A stretch of 64,000 nucleotides of DNA from Pseudomonas turukhanskensis (GCF_027922365.1 NZ_BSFN01000002.1:62001-126000), one strand, 5' to 3'; positions 16,284 through 25,169 are shown, counted from the first letter of the stretch. Numbers and translations are program-made. The notes: generated by a model not told the origin, from the sequence alone.

Positions 16284-17468
16284 TTAGTGCAGTAGCTGCA
16301 AGGTATCGAGGGCGATCTGCCGCTCTTCGTTGGTGGGTATCACCAACACCCGCGGGTGGCCGTAGGCGTGGATCGTACCGGAAAGGCCGCGGATATAACG
16401 CTCGTTCGCTTCGTCATCCAGCTGCAGATTGAGCAGGCGCAAATGGGCTACGGTTTTGGCGCGGATCAAGGGCGAATTCTCGCCGATACCGCCGGTGAAA
16501 ATCAGCCCGTCCAGGCGTGGCAGGGCGCAACTCATGGCAGCCAGAGACTTGGCCAGGCGGTAGCAAAATACCTCGATGGCCAGCGTGGCGCCCTCATGGC
16601 CGTCGTGATGGGCCTGCTCCAGGGTGCGCATGTCGTTGGACAGACCGGACAAGCCCAGCAAGCCTGCGTCGTGGTTAAGCATGTAGTCGATCTTTTCGAT
16701 ATCCCAACCCAGGGCCATGGCCAGGTGGCTGTGCAGGTTGGGGTCGACATCGCCGCTGCGGGTGCCCATCACCACGCCTTCGAGCGGCGTCAGGCCCATG
16801 CTGGTGTCGCGGCTCTGGCCGTTGACGACCGCGCAGGTGGAGCAGCCGTTGCCTAGGTGCGCCGAGAGCCAGCTACTGTCTTCGATTGGCAGGTTGCTCA
16901 TCTCCGCCGCCCGAGCGCTGACGTAACGGTGGCTGGTACCGTGGAAGCCGTAACGACGAATGCCATGGTCGCGGTACAACTGTTCGGGCAACGCGTAGCG
17001 AAAGGCGTATTCCGGCAGGCTGTGGTGGAAAGCGGTATCGAACACCGCCACTTGCGGCAGGTTGGGGAACTGTTTGAGCGTGGCCTCTATGCCTAGCAGG
17101 TTGGCCGGGTTGTGCAGCGGCGCCAGGTGCGCGGTGGCTTTGATTTCGGCCAGTACCTGTGGGTCGATACGGCGTGCCGCGCTAAAACGTTCGCCGCCAT
17201 GCACCACGCGGTGACCAATTCCATGCAACTTGCCGCCGCAAGCACCTTGCACAATGGGCAGTAGCTGTGAGAGGGCAGCGCGGTGGTCGGCGTTGGGAAT
17301 CATCAGGCTGTCGTGCTCAGGGCCGCGGCGCCAATGCAGTTCTGCATCGTAGGTGCCCAGGTTTTGGGCTTCACCGCTTAAAAAGGTTTGCGAATGGGCC
17401 TCGTGGATAAGGGCGAATTTGATTGATGAGCTGCCGCAATTGATCACCAGAATATGCCGTGCTTGCAT
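16284..17468 (-). CDS. ackA: Acetate kinase
   Basis: 394 residues from the ATG at 17468 ([20 protein letters not shown]). The open frame extends 62 codons upstream, but those codons belong to the overlapping small gene read in another phase. Hallmarks are the NCGSSSIKF phosphate-binding motif, [31 protein letters not shown] and [11 protein letters not shown]. It converts acetate and ATP to acetyl phosphate, forming the classical pathway with pta downstream. Its ATG overlaps the TGA of the preceding small gene (TGATG), so its translation is coupled to that gene. Confidence 0.97.
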   Translation of the reverse strand: MQARHILVINCGSSSIKFALIHEAHSQTFLSGEAQNLGTYDAELHWRRGPEHDSLMIPNADHRAALSQLLPIVQGACGGKLHGIGHRVVHGGERFSAARRIDPQVLAEIKATAHLAPLHNPANLLGIEATLKQFPNLPQVAVFDTAFHHSLPEYAFRYALPEQLYRDHGIRRYGFHGTSHRYVSARAAEMSNLPIEDSSWLSAHLGNGCSTCAVVNGQSRDTSMGLTPLEGVVMGTRSGDVDPNLHSHLAMALGWDIEKIDYMLNHDAGLLGLSGLSNDMRTLEQAHHDGHEGATLAIEVFCYRLAKSLAAMSCALPRLDGLIFTGGIGENSPLIRAKTVAHLRLLNLQLDDEANERYIRGLSGTIHAYGHPRVLVIPTNEERQIALDTLQLLH

Positions 17469-17692
17469 CACTGCTCCTCGACTTGCTGATCCACACTCGC
17501 CGGGGGCTCCTGCCCCTGGGCACACCAGCCACAGGTGAAAGGCTGACCGATTTTTTCCTGCCGTTGCAATGGGTCTTGCACCCAGTCGCGGTTTTGCCAG
17601 GGCGGTTGGTGGCGCAGGTGTTGAGTATGTCCGCAGGAAAGCACGGCTACCCAATGCGCTTCTTCGTCCTGGCGAAAGCCTAGAATATGCAC
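17468..17692 (-). CDS. Small DUF3565-type protein, translationally coupled to ackA
   Basis: 74 residues from a GTG start at 17692 ([20 protein letters not shown]). It has a cysteine/histidine pattern: [14 protein letters not shown], then CGWC near the C-terminus, which suggests a small zinc ribbon. I recognise it as the DUF3565 family, whose members share the GF.QDE..HWVA and CGH.QH.RH.PPW motifs; the function is unknown. Its TGA overlaps the ackA ATG, so it is the first gene of a three-gene unit with ackA and pta. No strong ribosome-binding site is visible, which fits a weakly translated leader gene. It is easily missed because of its GTG start. Confidence 0.8.
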   Translation of the reverse strand: MHILGFRQDEEAHWVAVLSCGHTQHLRHQPPWQNRDWVQDPLQRQEKIGQPFTCGWCAQGQEPPASVDQQVEEQ

Positions 17693-17788
17693 GTTGGGCT
17701 GCGTCCGTCCGTCTGCGCTCGGGTCGCTTTCGGCCGAACCCTTGGTTAAACTTGCCCGTTCTCCACTCTTATGCAAAGGTCCCGCCCC

Positions 17789-18274
17789 ATGCTGATCGCT
17801 GCCAATACGGCTGTCTCCATCGACTATACCCTGACCAACGATGCTGGTGAGGTGATCGACAGCTCTGCCGGCGGCGCCCCGCTGGTTTACCTGCAAGGCG
17901 CAGGCAACATTATCGTCGGTCTGGAAAAAGCCCTGGTTGGCAAACAAGCTGGCGACGAACTGAACGTGGCTGTCGAGCCTGAAGAAGCTTACGGCGAATA
18001 CAGCGCCGAGCTGGTCAGCACCCTGAGCCGCAGCATGTTCGAAGGCGTCGACGAACTGGAAGTGGGCATGCAGTTCCACGCTTCCGCACCGGACGGCAGC
18101 ATGCAGATCGTGACCATCCGCGACCTGGACGGCGATGACGTTACCGTCGACGGCAACCACCCGCTGGCTGGCCAACGGTTGAACTTCCAGATCAAAGTCG
18201 TTGCCGTACGTGCGGCCAGCGAAGAAGAAATCGCCCATGGTCATATCCATGGCGAAGGTGGTCACCACCATTGA
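17789..18274 (+). CDS. slyD: SlyD-type FKBP peptidyl-prolyl isomerase
   Basis: 161 residues from ATG 17789 (MLIAANTAVSIDYTL). An ATG six codons earlier exists, but the usual family start is here. FKBP domain halves flank an IF (insert-in-flap) chaperone domain (about 70-130), with LVYLQGAGNIIVGLEKAL and PEEAYGEY as typical SlyD blocks. The C-terminus is His-rich (HGHIHGEGGHHH), a probable nickel- or other metal-binding tail shorter than E. coli's. It is a cytosolic proline isomerase and chaperone. It ends just before a clear terminator, so it is a single-gene unit. Confidence 0.92.
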   Translation: MLIAANTAVSIDYTLTNDAGEVIDSSAGGAPLVYLQGAGNIIVGLEKALVGKQAGDELNVAVEPEEAYGEYSAELVSTLSRSMFEGVDELEVGMQFHASAPDGSMQIVTIRDLDGDDVTVDGNHPLAGQRLNFQIKVVAVRAASEEEIAHGHIHGEGGHHH

Positions 18275-18310
18275 TTCAGCTAAGCTGCACTAGCGGCTAA
18301 CTGGATTACC

Positions 18311-18340
18311 AAAAAGGCGCTCAACAGGGCGCCTTTTTTG
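18311..18340 (+). terminator. Terminator after slyD
   Basis: AAAAAGGCGC...GCGCCTTTTTT hairpin with a long T-run, just ahead of the glutathione peroxidase gene. Confidence 0.88.
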
Positions 18341-18382
18341 TCCGTAAGGACGTTGTTTGTAATGACAGATCGGGAGTTCGTC

Positions 18383-18865
18383 ATGAGTGCTTTTCACGAC
18401 ATCAATTTACGTGCCTTGGATGGCCAGGAATTGCCGCTCGCGCCCTTCAAGGGCAAGGTTGTGTTGGTGGTCAATGTCGCGTCGAAGTGCGGCCTGACGC
18501 CCCAGTACGCGGGTTTGGAAAGTCTGTACCAGCAATACAAAGACCAGGGTTTCGCCGTGCTCGGCCTGCCGTGCAACCAGTTCGCAGGCCAGGAGCCTGG
18601 TAGCGAAGACGAGATCCAGCAATTCTGCAGCCTCAACTACGGCGTGAGCTTTGCGTTGAGCAGCAAGCTGGAAGTGAACGGCCCTGGCCGTCATTCCCTG
18701 TACCGCTTGCTGGCGGGTGAGGGCGCTGAGTTTCCTGGCGATATCACCTGGAATTTCGAGAAGTTTCTGGTCGGTCAGGATGGTCGGGTGTTGGCGCGGT
18801 TTTCGCCGCGTACAGCGCCGGATGATCCGGCGATTATTCAGGCCATCGAAAAAGCGTTGGCCTGA
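18383..18865 (+). CDS. Glutathione peroxidase (Cys type, BtuE-like)
   Basis: 160 residues from ATG 18383 (MSAFHDINLRALDG). The redox-active Cys lies in VNVASKCGLTPQY, where the animal enzymes have selenocysteine. The catalytic Gln and Trp/Asn are in LGLPCNQFAGQEPG and ITWNFEKFLV. It is thioredoxin-fold and cytosolic, and in bacteria often uses thioredoxin rather than glutathione to reduce hydroperoxides. An in-frame ATG lies seven codons upstream (18362). The gene begins right after the slyD terminator and is followed by a large palindromic repeat. Confidence 0.93.
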   Translation: MSAFHDINLRALDGQELPLAPFKGKVVLVVNVASKCGLTPQYAGLESLYQQYKDQGFAVLGLPCNQFAGQEPGSEDEIQQFCSLNYGVSFALSSKLEVNGPGRHSLYRLLAGEGAEFPGDITWNFEKFLVGQDGRVLARFSPRTAPDDPAIIQAIEKALA

Positions 18866-18870
18866 CGCGC

Positions 18871-18936
18871 GTAGGGTGTGCTTCGCGCACCAAGCGATTA
18901 CCGAGTAAACGCCTTGGTGCGCGAAGCACACCCTAC
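18871..18936. repeat. Inverted REP pair, GTAGGGTGTGC family
   Basis: GTAGGGTGTGCTTCGCGCAC and its mirror GTGCGCGAAGCACACCCTAC face each other around a 20-odd-base centre, a near-perfect 27-bp-arm REPIN. The same core occurs three more times, as direct repeats, at 56636-56880. Confidence 0.88.
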
Positions 18937-18942
18937 AAACGC

Positions 18943-19221
18943 TTAACCCTGATGCGCTTCGCGGTTGCCGTTACTACGGCCGGCATTCAGCTCATCCTGC
19001 CCATCAAAGTCGAAATCACGCACTGGCTGGCCCTGCAATTGGGCGCGTTTGAGCTGGTATTCGTCGAACGACAAACCCTGGCGACTCAAGTCTTCCAACG
19101 CTTTCTGGCGCAGTTCCAGGGCGGTGTAGGGGTGCAGTTCCAGCATCGAGTGGCCTTGGCCAGCACAGCCTGTCAGAACGGTAGCAATCAGTAGCAGGGC
19201 GATAGTTGCGAAGCGGTTCAT
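18943..19221 (-). CDS. Small putative lipoprotein
   Basis: 92 residues with a signal peptide ending in the lipobox VLTGC, Cys at residue 19. The mature part is charged and helical (TALELRQKALEDLSRQGLSFDEYQLKRAQLQ) with an acidic, Asn-rich tail. I do not recognise a named family. The GGAGGC RBS immediately before the ATG and the lipobox support it as a real gene. The Ala/Leu/Glu helix recalls small outer-membrane lipoproteins, but no function can be assigned. Confidence 0.75.
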   Translation of the reverse strand: MNRFATIALLLIATVLTGCAGQGHSMLELHPYTALELRQKALEDLSRQGLSFDEYQLKRAQLQGQPVRDFDFDGQDELNAGRSNGNREAHQG

Positions 19222-19317
19222 TGGAGCCTCCTATCGGCCCGGTGAGTGAGAGTGAGGTCAGACTATTCCTCGCTCCGCTTCGGTTGAAATCGACCCGTTT
19301 GATACCTGCTATTGATG

Positions 19318-19345
19318 AAATCGCGGCATCGCCATATCGCGATTT
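19318..19345. promoter_or_regulatory. Inverted repeat upstream of the TetR gene (candidate operator)
   Basis: AAATCGCG and CGCGATTT form a perfect 8-bp inverted repeat with a 12-base spacer, about 70 bases before the TetR start. A second palindrome around CATATG (about 19407-19419) overlaps the start codon. Either could be the TetR binding site. Confidence 0.45.
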
Positions 19346-19412
19346 ACCGATCCGCTTGTAGGCCTTTATCACTGCTATCAATGATGCTGGGCGAGGCGAG
19401 ACGACCGGTCAT

Positions 19413-20030
19413 ATGATCGCCGCCATGACGAACGCTACCTCCACCATCCGCCTCGATAAACGCGACCTGATCCTTACCAAAGGTTCGGAAGTCATGCTGC
19501 GTCGCGGCTACCACGGCACCGGTGTGCAAGAGATCGTGCAGGCCGCCGGTATTCCCAAGGGCTCGTTCTATCACTACTTCGCCAGCAAGGAAGACTTTGC
19601 CGTGCACGCGCTGGAGTTTCTCTATGCGCCGCGCTTGCAGCGTTATGCACAGGCCTTGAGTGACCAGAGCCTCAGCCCGTGCCAGCGCATCCTGAGCTTT
19701 TACGGCGAGCTGCTGAACCACTTCCGTCGCCAGGAACGCCCGCAATACCACTGCTTTATCGGCAGCCTCAGCTTTGAGATGGCCGAGCCGTCGCAGCCGA
19801 TTGGCTTGCAGGTGGAAAGTATTCTGCAGCGCTCGGTGGACATCCTCGCCCAGTGCCTCAATGAAGCGCGTGAAGCCGGTGAGCTGACTGCGGCAACCGA
19901 TTGCGTGGAGCTGGCGGAATTTATTGCCAATGCCTGGGAAGGCACGCTGATGCGTATGAAAGCGGGCGCCAACGCCGCACCGCTAAGCGTTTTTTTGCAC
20001 CAACTGGAGCGTCTGCTGACGCCCAACTGA
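19413..20030 (+). CDS. TetR-family repressor, NemR type
   Basis: 205 residues from ATG 19413; a second in-frame ATG at 19425 is as plausible. The N-terminal TetR helix-turn-helix is clear: LILTKGSEVMLRRGYHGTGV, then IPKGSFYHYFASKEDF. The ligand domain contains several cysteines (SPCQRIL, YHCFIG, AQCLNEA, TDCVEL), which fits an electrophile-sensing role as in NemR. The next gene, 58 bases downstream on the same strand, encodes an old yellow enzyme, the typical NemR target. Autoregulation of the pair is inferred from this arrangement. Confidence 0.88.
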   Translation: MIAAMTNATSTIRLDKRDLILTKGSEVMLRRGYHGTGVQEIVQAAGIPKGSFYHYFASKEDFAVHALEFLYAPRLQRYAQALSDQSLSPCQRILSFYGELLNHFRRQERPQYHCFIGSLSFEMAEPSQPIGLQVESILQRSVDILAQCLNEAREAGELTAATDCVELAEFIANAWEGTLMRMKAGANAAPLSVFLHQLERLLTPN

Positions 20031-20088
20031 TTGATCAACCACGGCGCCGCCACGGCTGCCCACACCTGATGCCCGTTAGGAGAATTGC

Positions 20089-21198
20089 ATGACCGCTCTC
20101 GTAAAAGCCCTGTTCGAACCCTTTCGCCTAGGCGAGCTGGAACTGCCGACCCGCGTGGTAATGGCGCCGATGACCCGTTCGTTCTCCCCGGGCGGTGTGC
20201 CGAACGCAGGCGTGATCGAGTACTACCGTCGCCGTGCAGCGGCAGGCGTGGGCCTGATCGTGACCGAAGGCACCACCGTTGGCCACAAAGCCTCCAACGG
20301 CTACCCGCACGTGCCGCGCTTCTTCGGTGAAGACGCCCTGGCCGGCTGGAAAGCAGTGGTTGATGCCGTGCACGCCGAAGGCGGCAAGATCGTTCCGCAA
20401 CTCTGGCACGTGGGCAGCGTGCGCCGCATCGGCACCGAGCCCGACGCCAGCGTTCCAGGCTACGGCCCAACCGGCAAAACCAAGGACGGCGTTGAAGTCG
20501 TTCATGGCATGACCAAGCAAGATATCGACGAGGTTATCGCCGCGTTCGCCCAGGCCGCCAAAGACGCCCAGGCCATCGGCATGGACGGCGTGGAAATCCA
20601 CGGCGCCCACGGTTACCTGATCGACCAGTTCTTCTGGGAAGGCACCAACCAGCGCGACGACGAATACGGCGGCAGCCTGGCCAACCGTTCGCGTTTTGCC
20701 ATTGGGCTGATCAAGGCCGTGCGTGCGGCTACCAGCCCGACCTTCCCGATCATCTTCCGCTTCTCGCAGTGGAAACAGCAGGACTACACCGCACGCCTGG
20801 TGACTACGCCTGAAGCGCTGGGTGAATTCCTGCAGCCGCTGGCCGATGCCGGCGTGGACATTTTCCACTGCTCCACCCGCCGTTTCTGGGAGCCGGAATT
20901 CGACGGTTCCGACCTCAACCTGGCCGGCTGGACCCGCAAGCTCACCGGCAAGCCCACCATCACCGTCGGCAGCGTGGGTCTGGACGGCGAGTTTATGCAG
21001 TTCATGGTCAAGACCGACAAGGTCGCTCAGCCTGAGAAGCTCGACGCACTGCTGGACCGCCTGAACAAGCAGGAATTTGACCTTGTGGCCGTGGGCCGTG
21101 CGCTGCTGGTCGACCCGGACTGGGCGGTGAAGGTGCGTGATGGCCGTGAAGACGAAATTTTGGCTTTCAGCCGTGAAGCGCTGACCACATTGGTTTAA
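20089..21198 (+). CDS. Old yellow enzyme / alkene reductase (NemA/XenB type)
   Basis: 369-residue FMN-dependent TIM-barrel oxidoreductase. The start MTALVKALFEPFRLGELELPTRVVMAPMTRS holds the conserved FMN-site MAPMTR. The substrate-binding HGAHGYLIDQFFW motif supplies the paired histidines, and NQRDDEYGGSLANRSRF and VGRALLVDPDWAVKV complete the family pattern. It reduces activated alkenes such as N-ethylmaleimide and nitro compounds with NAD(P)H, detoxifying reactive electrophiles. Transcribed with the preceding TetR gene and closed by a strong terminator. Confidence 0.94.
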   Translation: MTALVKALFEPFRLGELELPTRVVMAPMTRSFSPGGVPNAGVIEYYRRRAAAGVGLIVTEGTTVGHKASNGYPHVPRFFGEDALAGWKAVVDAVHAEGGKIVPQLWHVGSVRRIGTEPDASVPGYGPTGKTKDGVEVVHGMTKQDIDEVIAAFAQAAKDAQAIGMDGVEIHGAHGYLIDQFFWEGTNQRDDEYGGSLANRSRFAIGLIKAVRAATSPTFPIIFRFSQWKQQDYTARLVTTPEALGEFLQPLADAGVDIFHCSTRRFWEPEFDGSDLNLAGWTRKLTGKPTITVGSVGLDGEFMQFMVKTDKVAQPEKLDALLDRLNKQEFDLVAVGRALLVDPDWAVKVRDGREDEILAFSREALTTLV

Positions 21199-21245
21199 GT
21201 AACGCTTTTCCCTTTGTTGCGCTGGATTCAGCGCAGCACTTTCAG

Positions 21246-21271
21246 GCCCCGCATTGCGGGGCTTTTTTTTG
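21246..21271 (+). terminator. Terminator after the alkene reductase gene
   Basis: GCCCCGC/GCGGGGC stem with a 4-base loop and eight T residues. Confidence 0.9.
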
Positions 21272-21293
21272 CCTGAGGGACTACCTTTTCCAC

Positions 21294-21359
21294 GGTTCGC
21301 GAGCAAGCTCGCTCCTACATGTTGTGCAATCCCTGTAGGAGCGAGCTTGCTCGCGAAGC
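21294..21359. repeat. REPIN, GTAGGAGCGAGCTTGCTCGC family
   Basis: Two REP copies in opposite orientation: GGTTCGCGAGCAAGCTCGCT...CTAC at the left, and GTAGGAGCGAGCTTGCTCGC at the right, separated by 16 bases. A single copy of the same family lies at 37272-37297. Confidence 0.9.
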
Positions 21360-21370
21360 TTTTTTGAGCG

Positions 21371-21401
21371 AAAAAAAACGGCGCACCAGGCGCCGTTTTT
21401 T
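21371..21401 (-). terminator. Terminator of mqo (bidirectional form)
   Basis: AAAAACGGCGC-CAGG-CGCCGTTTTTT is symmetrical and can act on both strands. It lies just downstream of the mqo stop. Confidence 0.88.
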
Positions 21402-21414
21402 CATTGTTTTGCAC

Positions 21415-22929
21415 TCACACGGTAGCAGCAGACTCTGCCTTGCGCGCCGTCAAACCCAGCAGCTCGTTGCTGCGGGTGTTGACCTCACGGTACAGCGCCG
21501 CATCGCTTTCCAGCACCTTCTCGCGTGCCGGGAAGATAGCCTTGAGCTTCTCGGCCCAGGCCGCGTTCACTTGCTCAGGGAAGCAGCGCTCGATCAGTTC
21601 CAGCATGATCGACACAGTTACCGAAGCACCTGGCGATGCACCCAGCAGGGCGGCGATGGTGCCGTCCTTGGCCGCAACCAGTTCGGTGCCGAACTGCAGG
21701 ATGCCGCCTTTCTTCGCGTCCTTCTTGATGATCTGCACGCGCTGGCCTGCAATCTCCAGGCGCCAGTCGGCCGCTTTGGCGTTCGGGAAGAAACGCTTGA
21801 GCGATTCCATGCGCTGTTCGCTCGATTGCAGCACTTCGCTGATCAGGTACTTGGTCAGGTCGAAGTTGTCGCGTGCTACCGCCAGCATCGGGCCGAGGTT
21901 GCTCGGGCGAACTGACAGTGGCAGGTCGAGGAACGAGCCGTGCTTGAGGAACTTGGTGCTGAAACCGGCGTAAGGGCCGAACAGCAGGGATTTCTTGCCG
22001 TCGACGACGCGGGTGTCCAGGTGCGGCACCGACATGGGCGGCGAACCGACCGCTGCCTGGCTGTACACCTTGGCTTCGTGCTGTTTGACGATCTCTGGGT
22101 CATCGCAACGCAGCCACTGGCCGCTTACCGGGAAACCACCGAAGCCTTTGCCTTCGGGAATGCCGGACATCTGCAACAGTGGCAGGGCCGCGCCGCCGGC
22201 GCCGAGGAATACGAACTTGGTGTCGACTTCGCGAGTAGCAGCGGACTGGGTGTCCTTGATGGATACGCGCCAGCCTTTATCAGTGCGCTTGAGGCCTACA
22301 ACCTTCTGGTTGTAGCTCACGCGGCAATCGCTTTGCTCACTGAGAAACTTCAGCAACTGAGTGGTCAGGGCGCCGAAGTTGACGTCGGTACCAGACTCCA
22401 CACGGGTGGCGGCGATGGCTTCATCGGCAGCGCGGCCGGGCATCATCAGCGGCATCCACTCGGCCATGGTGGCCTTGTCTTCGGTGTAGAGCATGTCATC
22501 GAAGGCGTGGTGCTTGACCATGGCGTGATGACGGGTTTTGAGGAACTGGATGCCCTTGTCGCCCTGCACGAAGCTCAGGTGCGGAATGGGGTTGATAAAG
22601 GCTTTAGGCGAACCGAAGTTGCCTTGCTGCATCAAGTGCGCCCAGAACTGCTTCGACACCTCGAACTGGGTGTTGATCTGCACGGCTTTCTTGATGTCCA
22701 CCGAGCCATCGGCGGCTTGCGGGGTGTAGTTGAGCTCACACAGCCCGGCGTGACCGGTACCGGCGTTGTTCCAGGGGTTGGAGCTTTCAATGGCTCCCGA
22801 GCCCTGCATTTCAGCGACTTCCAGCTTGATGCCGGGGTCGAGCTCTTTCAACAGCACGGCCAGTGTCGCGCTCATGATGCCGGCACCTACCAGCAGCACA
22901 TCGACAGCCTCGTAATCGTTTTGCGCCAT
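21415..22929 (-). CDS. mqo: Malate:quinone oxidoreductase
   Basis: 504-residue FAD-dependent membrane-associated malate dehydrogenase (quinone). The N-terminal FAD-binding fold [20 protein letters not shown] is clear. [40 protein letters not shown] and the C-terminal [18 protein letters not shown] are Mqo signatures. It oxidises malate to oxaloacetate and passes electrons directly to quinone, the main TCA-cycle malate oxidation route in pseudomonads. Single gene, convergent with the alkene reductase. Confidence 0.97.
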   Translation of the reverse strand: MAQNDYEAVDVLLVGAGIMSATLAVLLKELDPGIKLEVAEMQGSGAIESSNPWNNAGTGHAGLCELNYTPQAADGSVDIKKAVQINTQFEVSKQFWAHLMQQGNFGSPKAFINPIPHLSFVQGDKGIQFLKTRHHAMVKHHAFDDMLYTEDKATMAEWMPLMMPGRAADEAIAATRVESGTDVNFGALTTQLLKFLSEQSDCRVSYNQKVVGLKRTDKGWRVSIKDTQSAATREVDTKFVFLGAGGAALPLLQMSGIPEGKGFGGFPVSGQWLRCDDPEIVKQHEAKVYSQAAVGSPPMSVPHLDTRVVDGKKSLLFGPYAGFSTKFLKHGSFLDLPLSVRPSNLGPMLAVARDNFDLTKYLISEVLQSSEQRMESLKRFFPNAKAADWRLEIAGQRVQIIKKDAKKGGILQFGTELVAAKDGTIAALLGASPGASVTVSIMLELIERCFPEQVNAAWAEKLKAIFPAREKVLESDAALYREVNTRSNELLGLTARKAESAATV

Positions 22930-23476
22930 TTGCTCGCCACACTCTTGTGAAGTTGTGAAACCGTTTTTTCACGCTCTTTTGGATACGTGAACCTCAAAAG
23001 TTCGGGTGCCAAGGGTACGTTCTGCGCGCTTTTACCAGCCCGTATAGAGCAAGTGTGAGAGCAAGGCAGAGGTGCTGCAAGGCCACGCGAAGTGGGCGAC
23101 TCTCTGGGGCGGTGCGACTGATGCTGAGTACATCAGGGTAGCTGCGAGGCCCGATCAGGAGACGACCTTATAATCGGGGCGCGATTATAACGGCGAAATG
23201 ACAAAAGTTGGTTTTTTAGCGTGACTTTTCTTTCCCCACCGGTCAGCCCGCCAACGCCAGAGCCTATAAATGCGCGGATGCCGACCGGTATTTCCAGCGC
23301 CTGCCATGCTAAAACGCCAGCATCGCCGGAACCTCGCCATGCCGGCTGTGTCTGAGATTTCAGCGCTGTCAGGCCGCCATCGCGCTGGGTATACTGCGGC
23401 CCCTTCAAGCGGCGATTTTTGGTGGCCGCATCTGCGGCCCAAGCCGGGCGTTTTCATTCCTTGTGGAGAGATGAGC
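22930..23476. other. Intergenic region between divergent mqo and yajG-type genes
   Basis: About 550 bases without a convincing gene; the long minus-strand frames across it run on into the antisense of the lipoprotein gene. The main visible structure is a perfect AT-rich palindrome at 23168-23190 (separate entry). Both promoters must lie here. Confidence 0.5.
23168..23190. promoter_or_regulatory. Symmetrical AT palindrome carrying TATAAT on both strands
   Basis: TTATAATC and GATTATAA are perfect 8-bp arms around GGGGCGC. Each arm contains TATAAT on its own strand, so the element could be a pair of face-to-face -10 boxes serving mqo (leftward) and the lipoprotein gene (rightward), or a protein-binding site. 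The -35 boxes are not convincing. Confidence 0.4.
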
Positions 23477-24061
23477 ATGCTGCACCGTCTGTTGTTTGGT
23501 CTGATCGCTGTAACCAGCCTGACGCTGGTGGGCTGTGCCCACAGCCCGCAACAACTGAGCCCAACTCCAAAACTCACCAGCAACCTGACTCCGGTCGGCC
23601 AGGGCCAGCCCGTGGTGGTGCGTGTGGTGGATGGTCGACCATCGCCGGTACTCGGCACCCGAGGCGGTCTGTACCCGGAAACCAGCGCCATCAGCGTGAA
23701 TGGCGCCGACATTCTGCCCAAGCTGCAACAGCAGGCTGAAGCCGCAGTGCGTCTATTGGGCTTTACCCCGTCGCCGGGTGCGCTGAACGCTCCGCAAATC
23801 ACCATTACCTTGGCCGAGCTGAAATACCAGTCGCCCAAAGAAGGCATGTACGTAACCGAGGCCAACATTGGCGCGACTTTCCGCGCGGATGTGCAAAACG
23901 CCACCCGCCGTTACAGCGGTCGTTACGGTGCAACCCTGGACCAGAAATTCGGCATGGCGCCCAACCAGGACACCAACACCAAGCTGGTCAGCGATGTGTT
24001 GAGTGATGCACTGACCCGTACGTTCAAAGATCCAACCATTGGCCAGATTCTGGCTCAATAA
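23477..24061 (+). CDS. yajG: YajG-family lipoprotein
   Basis: 194 residues. ATG 23477 is chosen because GGAGAG ends six bases before it; an ATG at 23471 would abut that RBS. The signal peptide ends in TLVGC with Cys20. The mature part (VVVRVVDGRPSPVLGTRGG, then ALNAPQITITLAELKY) matches the YajG/DUF1439-like lipoprotein pattern as I recall it. It is an outer-membrane or periplasm-facing lipoprotein of unknown function. A strong terminator follows. Confidence 0.82.
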   Translation: MLHRLLFGLIAVTSLTLVGCAHSPQQLSPTPKLTSNLTPVGQGQPVVVRVVDGRPSPVLGTRGGLYPETSAISVNGADILPKLQQQAEAAVRLLGFTPSPGALNAPQITITLAELKYQSPKEGMYVTEANIGATFRADVQNATRRYSGRYGATLDQKFGMAPNQDTNTKLVSDVLSDALTRTFKDPTIGQILAQ

Positions 24062-24077
24062 GGTTCTCGCTAAAGTG

Positions 24078-24110
24078 AAAAAGCCCGGCTAGTAGCCGGG
24101 CTTTTTTTTG
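24078..24110 (+). terminator. Terminator after the YajG-type gene
   Basis: AAAAAGCCCGGCTAGTAGCC... stem (GCCCGGCT/AGCCGGGC) with eight T residues. Confidence 0.9.
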
Positions 24111-24131
24111 CGCTGATAACCTCATCCAATC

Positions 24132-24227
24132 CTCGTCATTCCCCCGCAGGCAGGAATCCAGAGTGCTGCGACTTACGAGGTTTGCTGACACATTCTGGAT
24201 CCCCGCCTTTGCGGGGATGACGGTGTA
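24132..24227. repeat. REPIN, CCGTCATCCCCGC family
   Basis: The left arm CTCGTCATTCCCCCGCAGGC... and the inverted right arm ...GCCTTTGCGGGGATGACGG flank a 40-base centre. It sits between the convergent YajG-type and cyclase genes. Confidence 0.85.
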
Positions 24228-24230
24228 AGG

Positions 24231-25169
24231 CTACCCGCACAAACAATTTCGCCCTTGCTGCTTGGCCTGATACAGCGCGCTGTCGGCCCGGGCAATCAAG
24301 GTCTGCAAGGTATCGTTCGGCCGAATTTCGGCCAGGCCAATCGACATCGTCACCCCCGGCAACACGCCCACCGGCGAATAGAACGAACTCACCTGCTCCA
24401 ACGCCGCGCGCAGCCGCTCGCCAATGGCGCGGCCTTCTTCGGCGTTCATTTCCGGCAGCAGAATCACGAACTCTTCACCGCCGTAGCGGGTCAGGCTGTC
24501 TTTGGGCCGCAACTGATTGCGCAGGGTGTGCGCCACCAGACACAGGGCGTAATCGCCGGCCAAATGACCATGGTTGTCGTTGTAGGCCTTGAAGTGGTCG
24601 ACATCGAGCATCAACAGGCACATCGGCTGGCCATTGAAGGCGCAGCGGGTGTTTTCCCGTTCGAAGATATGTTCCAGCCAGCGGCGATTGAACGCGCCGG
24701 TCAGGGTGTCGACGTTGGCGTTCTGCTCGCTGTCGATAATGATCTGGTTGCCTTGGCGTACGCGCTCGCACAGCAGTTCCAGCAGGTTCTGCATCAGCTC
24801 CGGCGACTGGGCGAACAGGCTGAACAGCGACTCACGGTGCAACCGCAGCACCAGGCAGCGGGTAGCCGCCACCACGTAGGCGGAAGGGTGGTCGTTGTCG
24901 ATAAAACTGATCTCGCCCACACACTCGCCGGCCTGCAGGGTTTTGACTGCCGGGTTGTCCATGGAGGCGAGGAACACTTTCAACTCGCCTTCCAACAAAA
25001 CATACAGGTGCTGGTTACGGTCGAAGGGCGAGAGGAGAACTTCCTCGGCGTCGACTTCAAAGGCATGAAACTGTTCCAACAGACGGCCCAGGTTATGGGC
25101 GGCGACATTCTGGAACAGGCGCATGTCATGAATGGAATGCAGGTCGGCCTGCCACTGCGCGTTTTTCAT
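24231..25169 (-). CDS. Cyclic-nucleotide-binding-domain diguanylate cyclase
   Basis: 312 residues from ATG 25169 (MKNAQWQADLHSIHDMRLF). The open frame extends 61 codons upstream, but only with Arg/Pro-rich non-protein-like sequence. The N-terminal ~130 residues form a Crp-like cNMP-binding barrel (VLLEGELKVFLASM, LQAGECVGEISFIDNDHPSAYVVAATRCLVLRL). The C-terminal GGDEF domain starts at DTLTGAFNRRWLE and has the active variant GGEEF at 230-234. It should make c-di-GMP in response to a ligand bound by the N-domain. The bound nucleotide is not known. No membrane segment; single gene. Confidence 0.92.
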   Translation of the reverse strand: MKNAQWQADLHSIHDMRLFQNVAAHNLGRLLEQFHAFEVDAEEVLLSPFDRNQHLYVLLEGELKVFLASMDNPAVKTLQAGECVGEISFIDNDHPSAYVVAATRCLVLRLHRESLFSLFAQSPELMQNLLELLCERVRQGNQIIIDSEQNANVDTLTGAFNRRWLEHIFERENTRCAFNGQPMCLLMLDVDHFKAYNDNHGHLAGDYALCLVAHTLRNQLRPKDSLTRYGGEEFVILLPEMNAEEGRAIGERLRAALEQVSSFYSPVGVLPGVTMSIGLAEIRPNDTLQTLIARADSALYQAKQQGRNCLCG

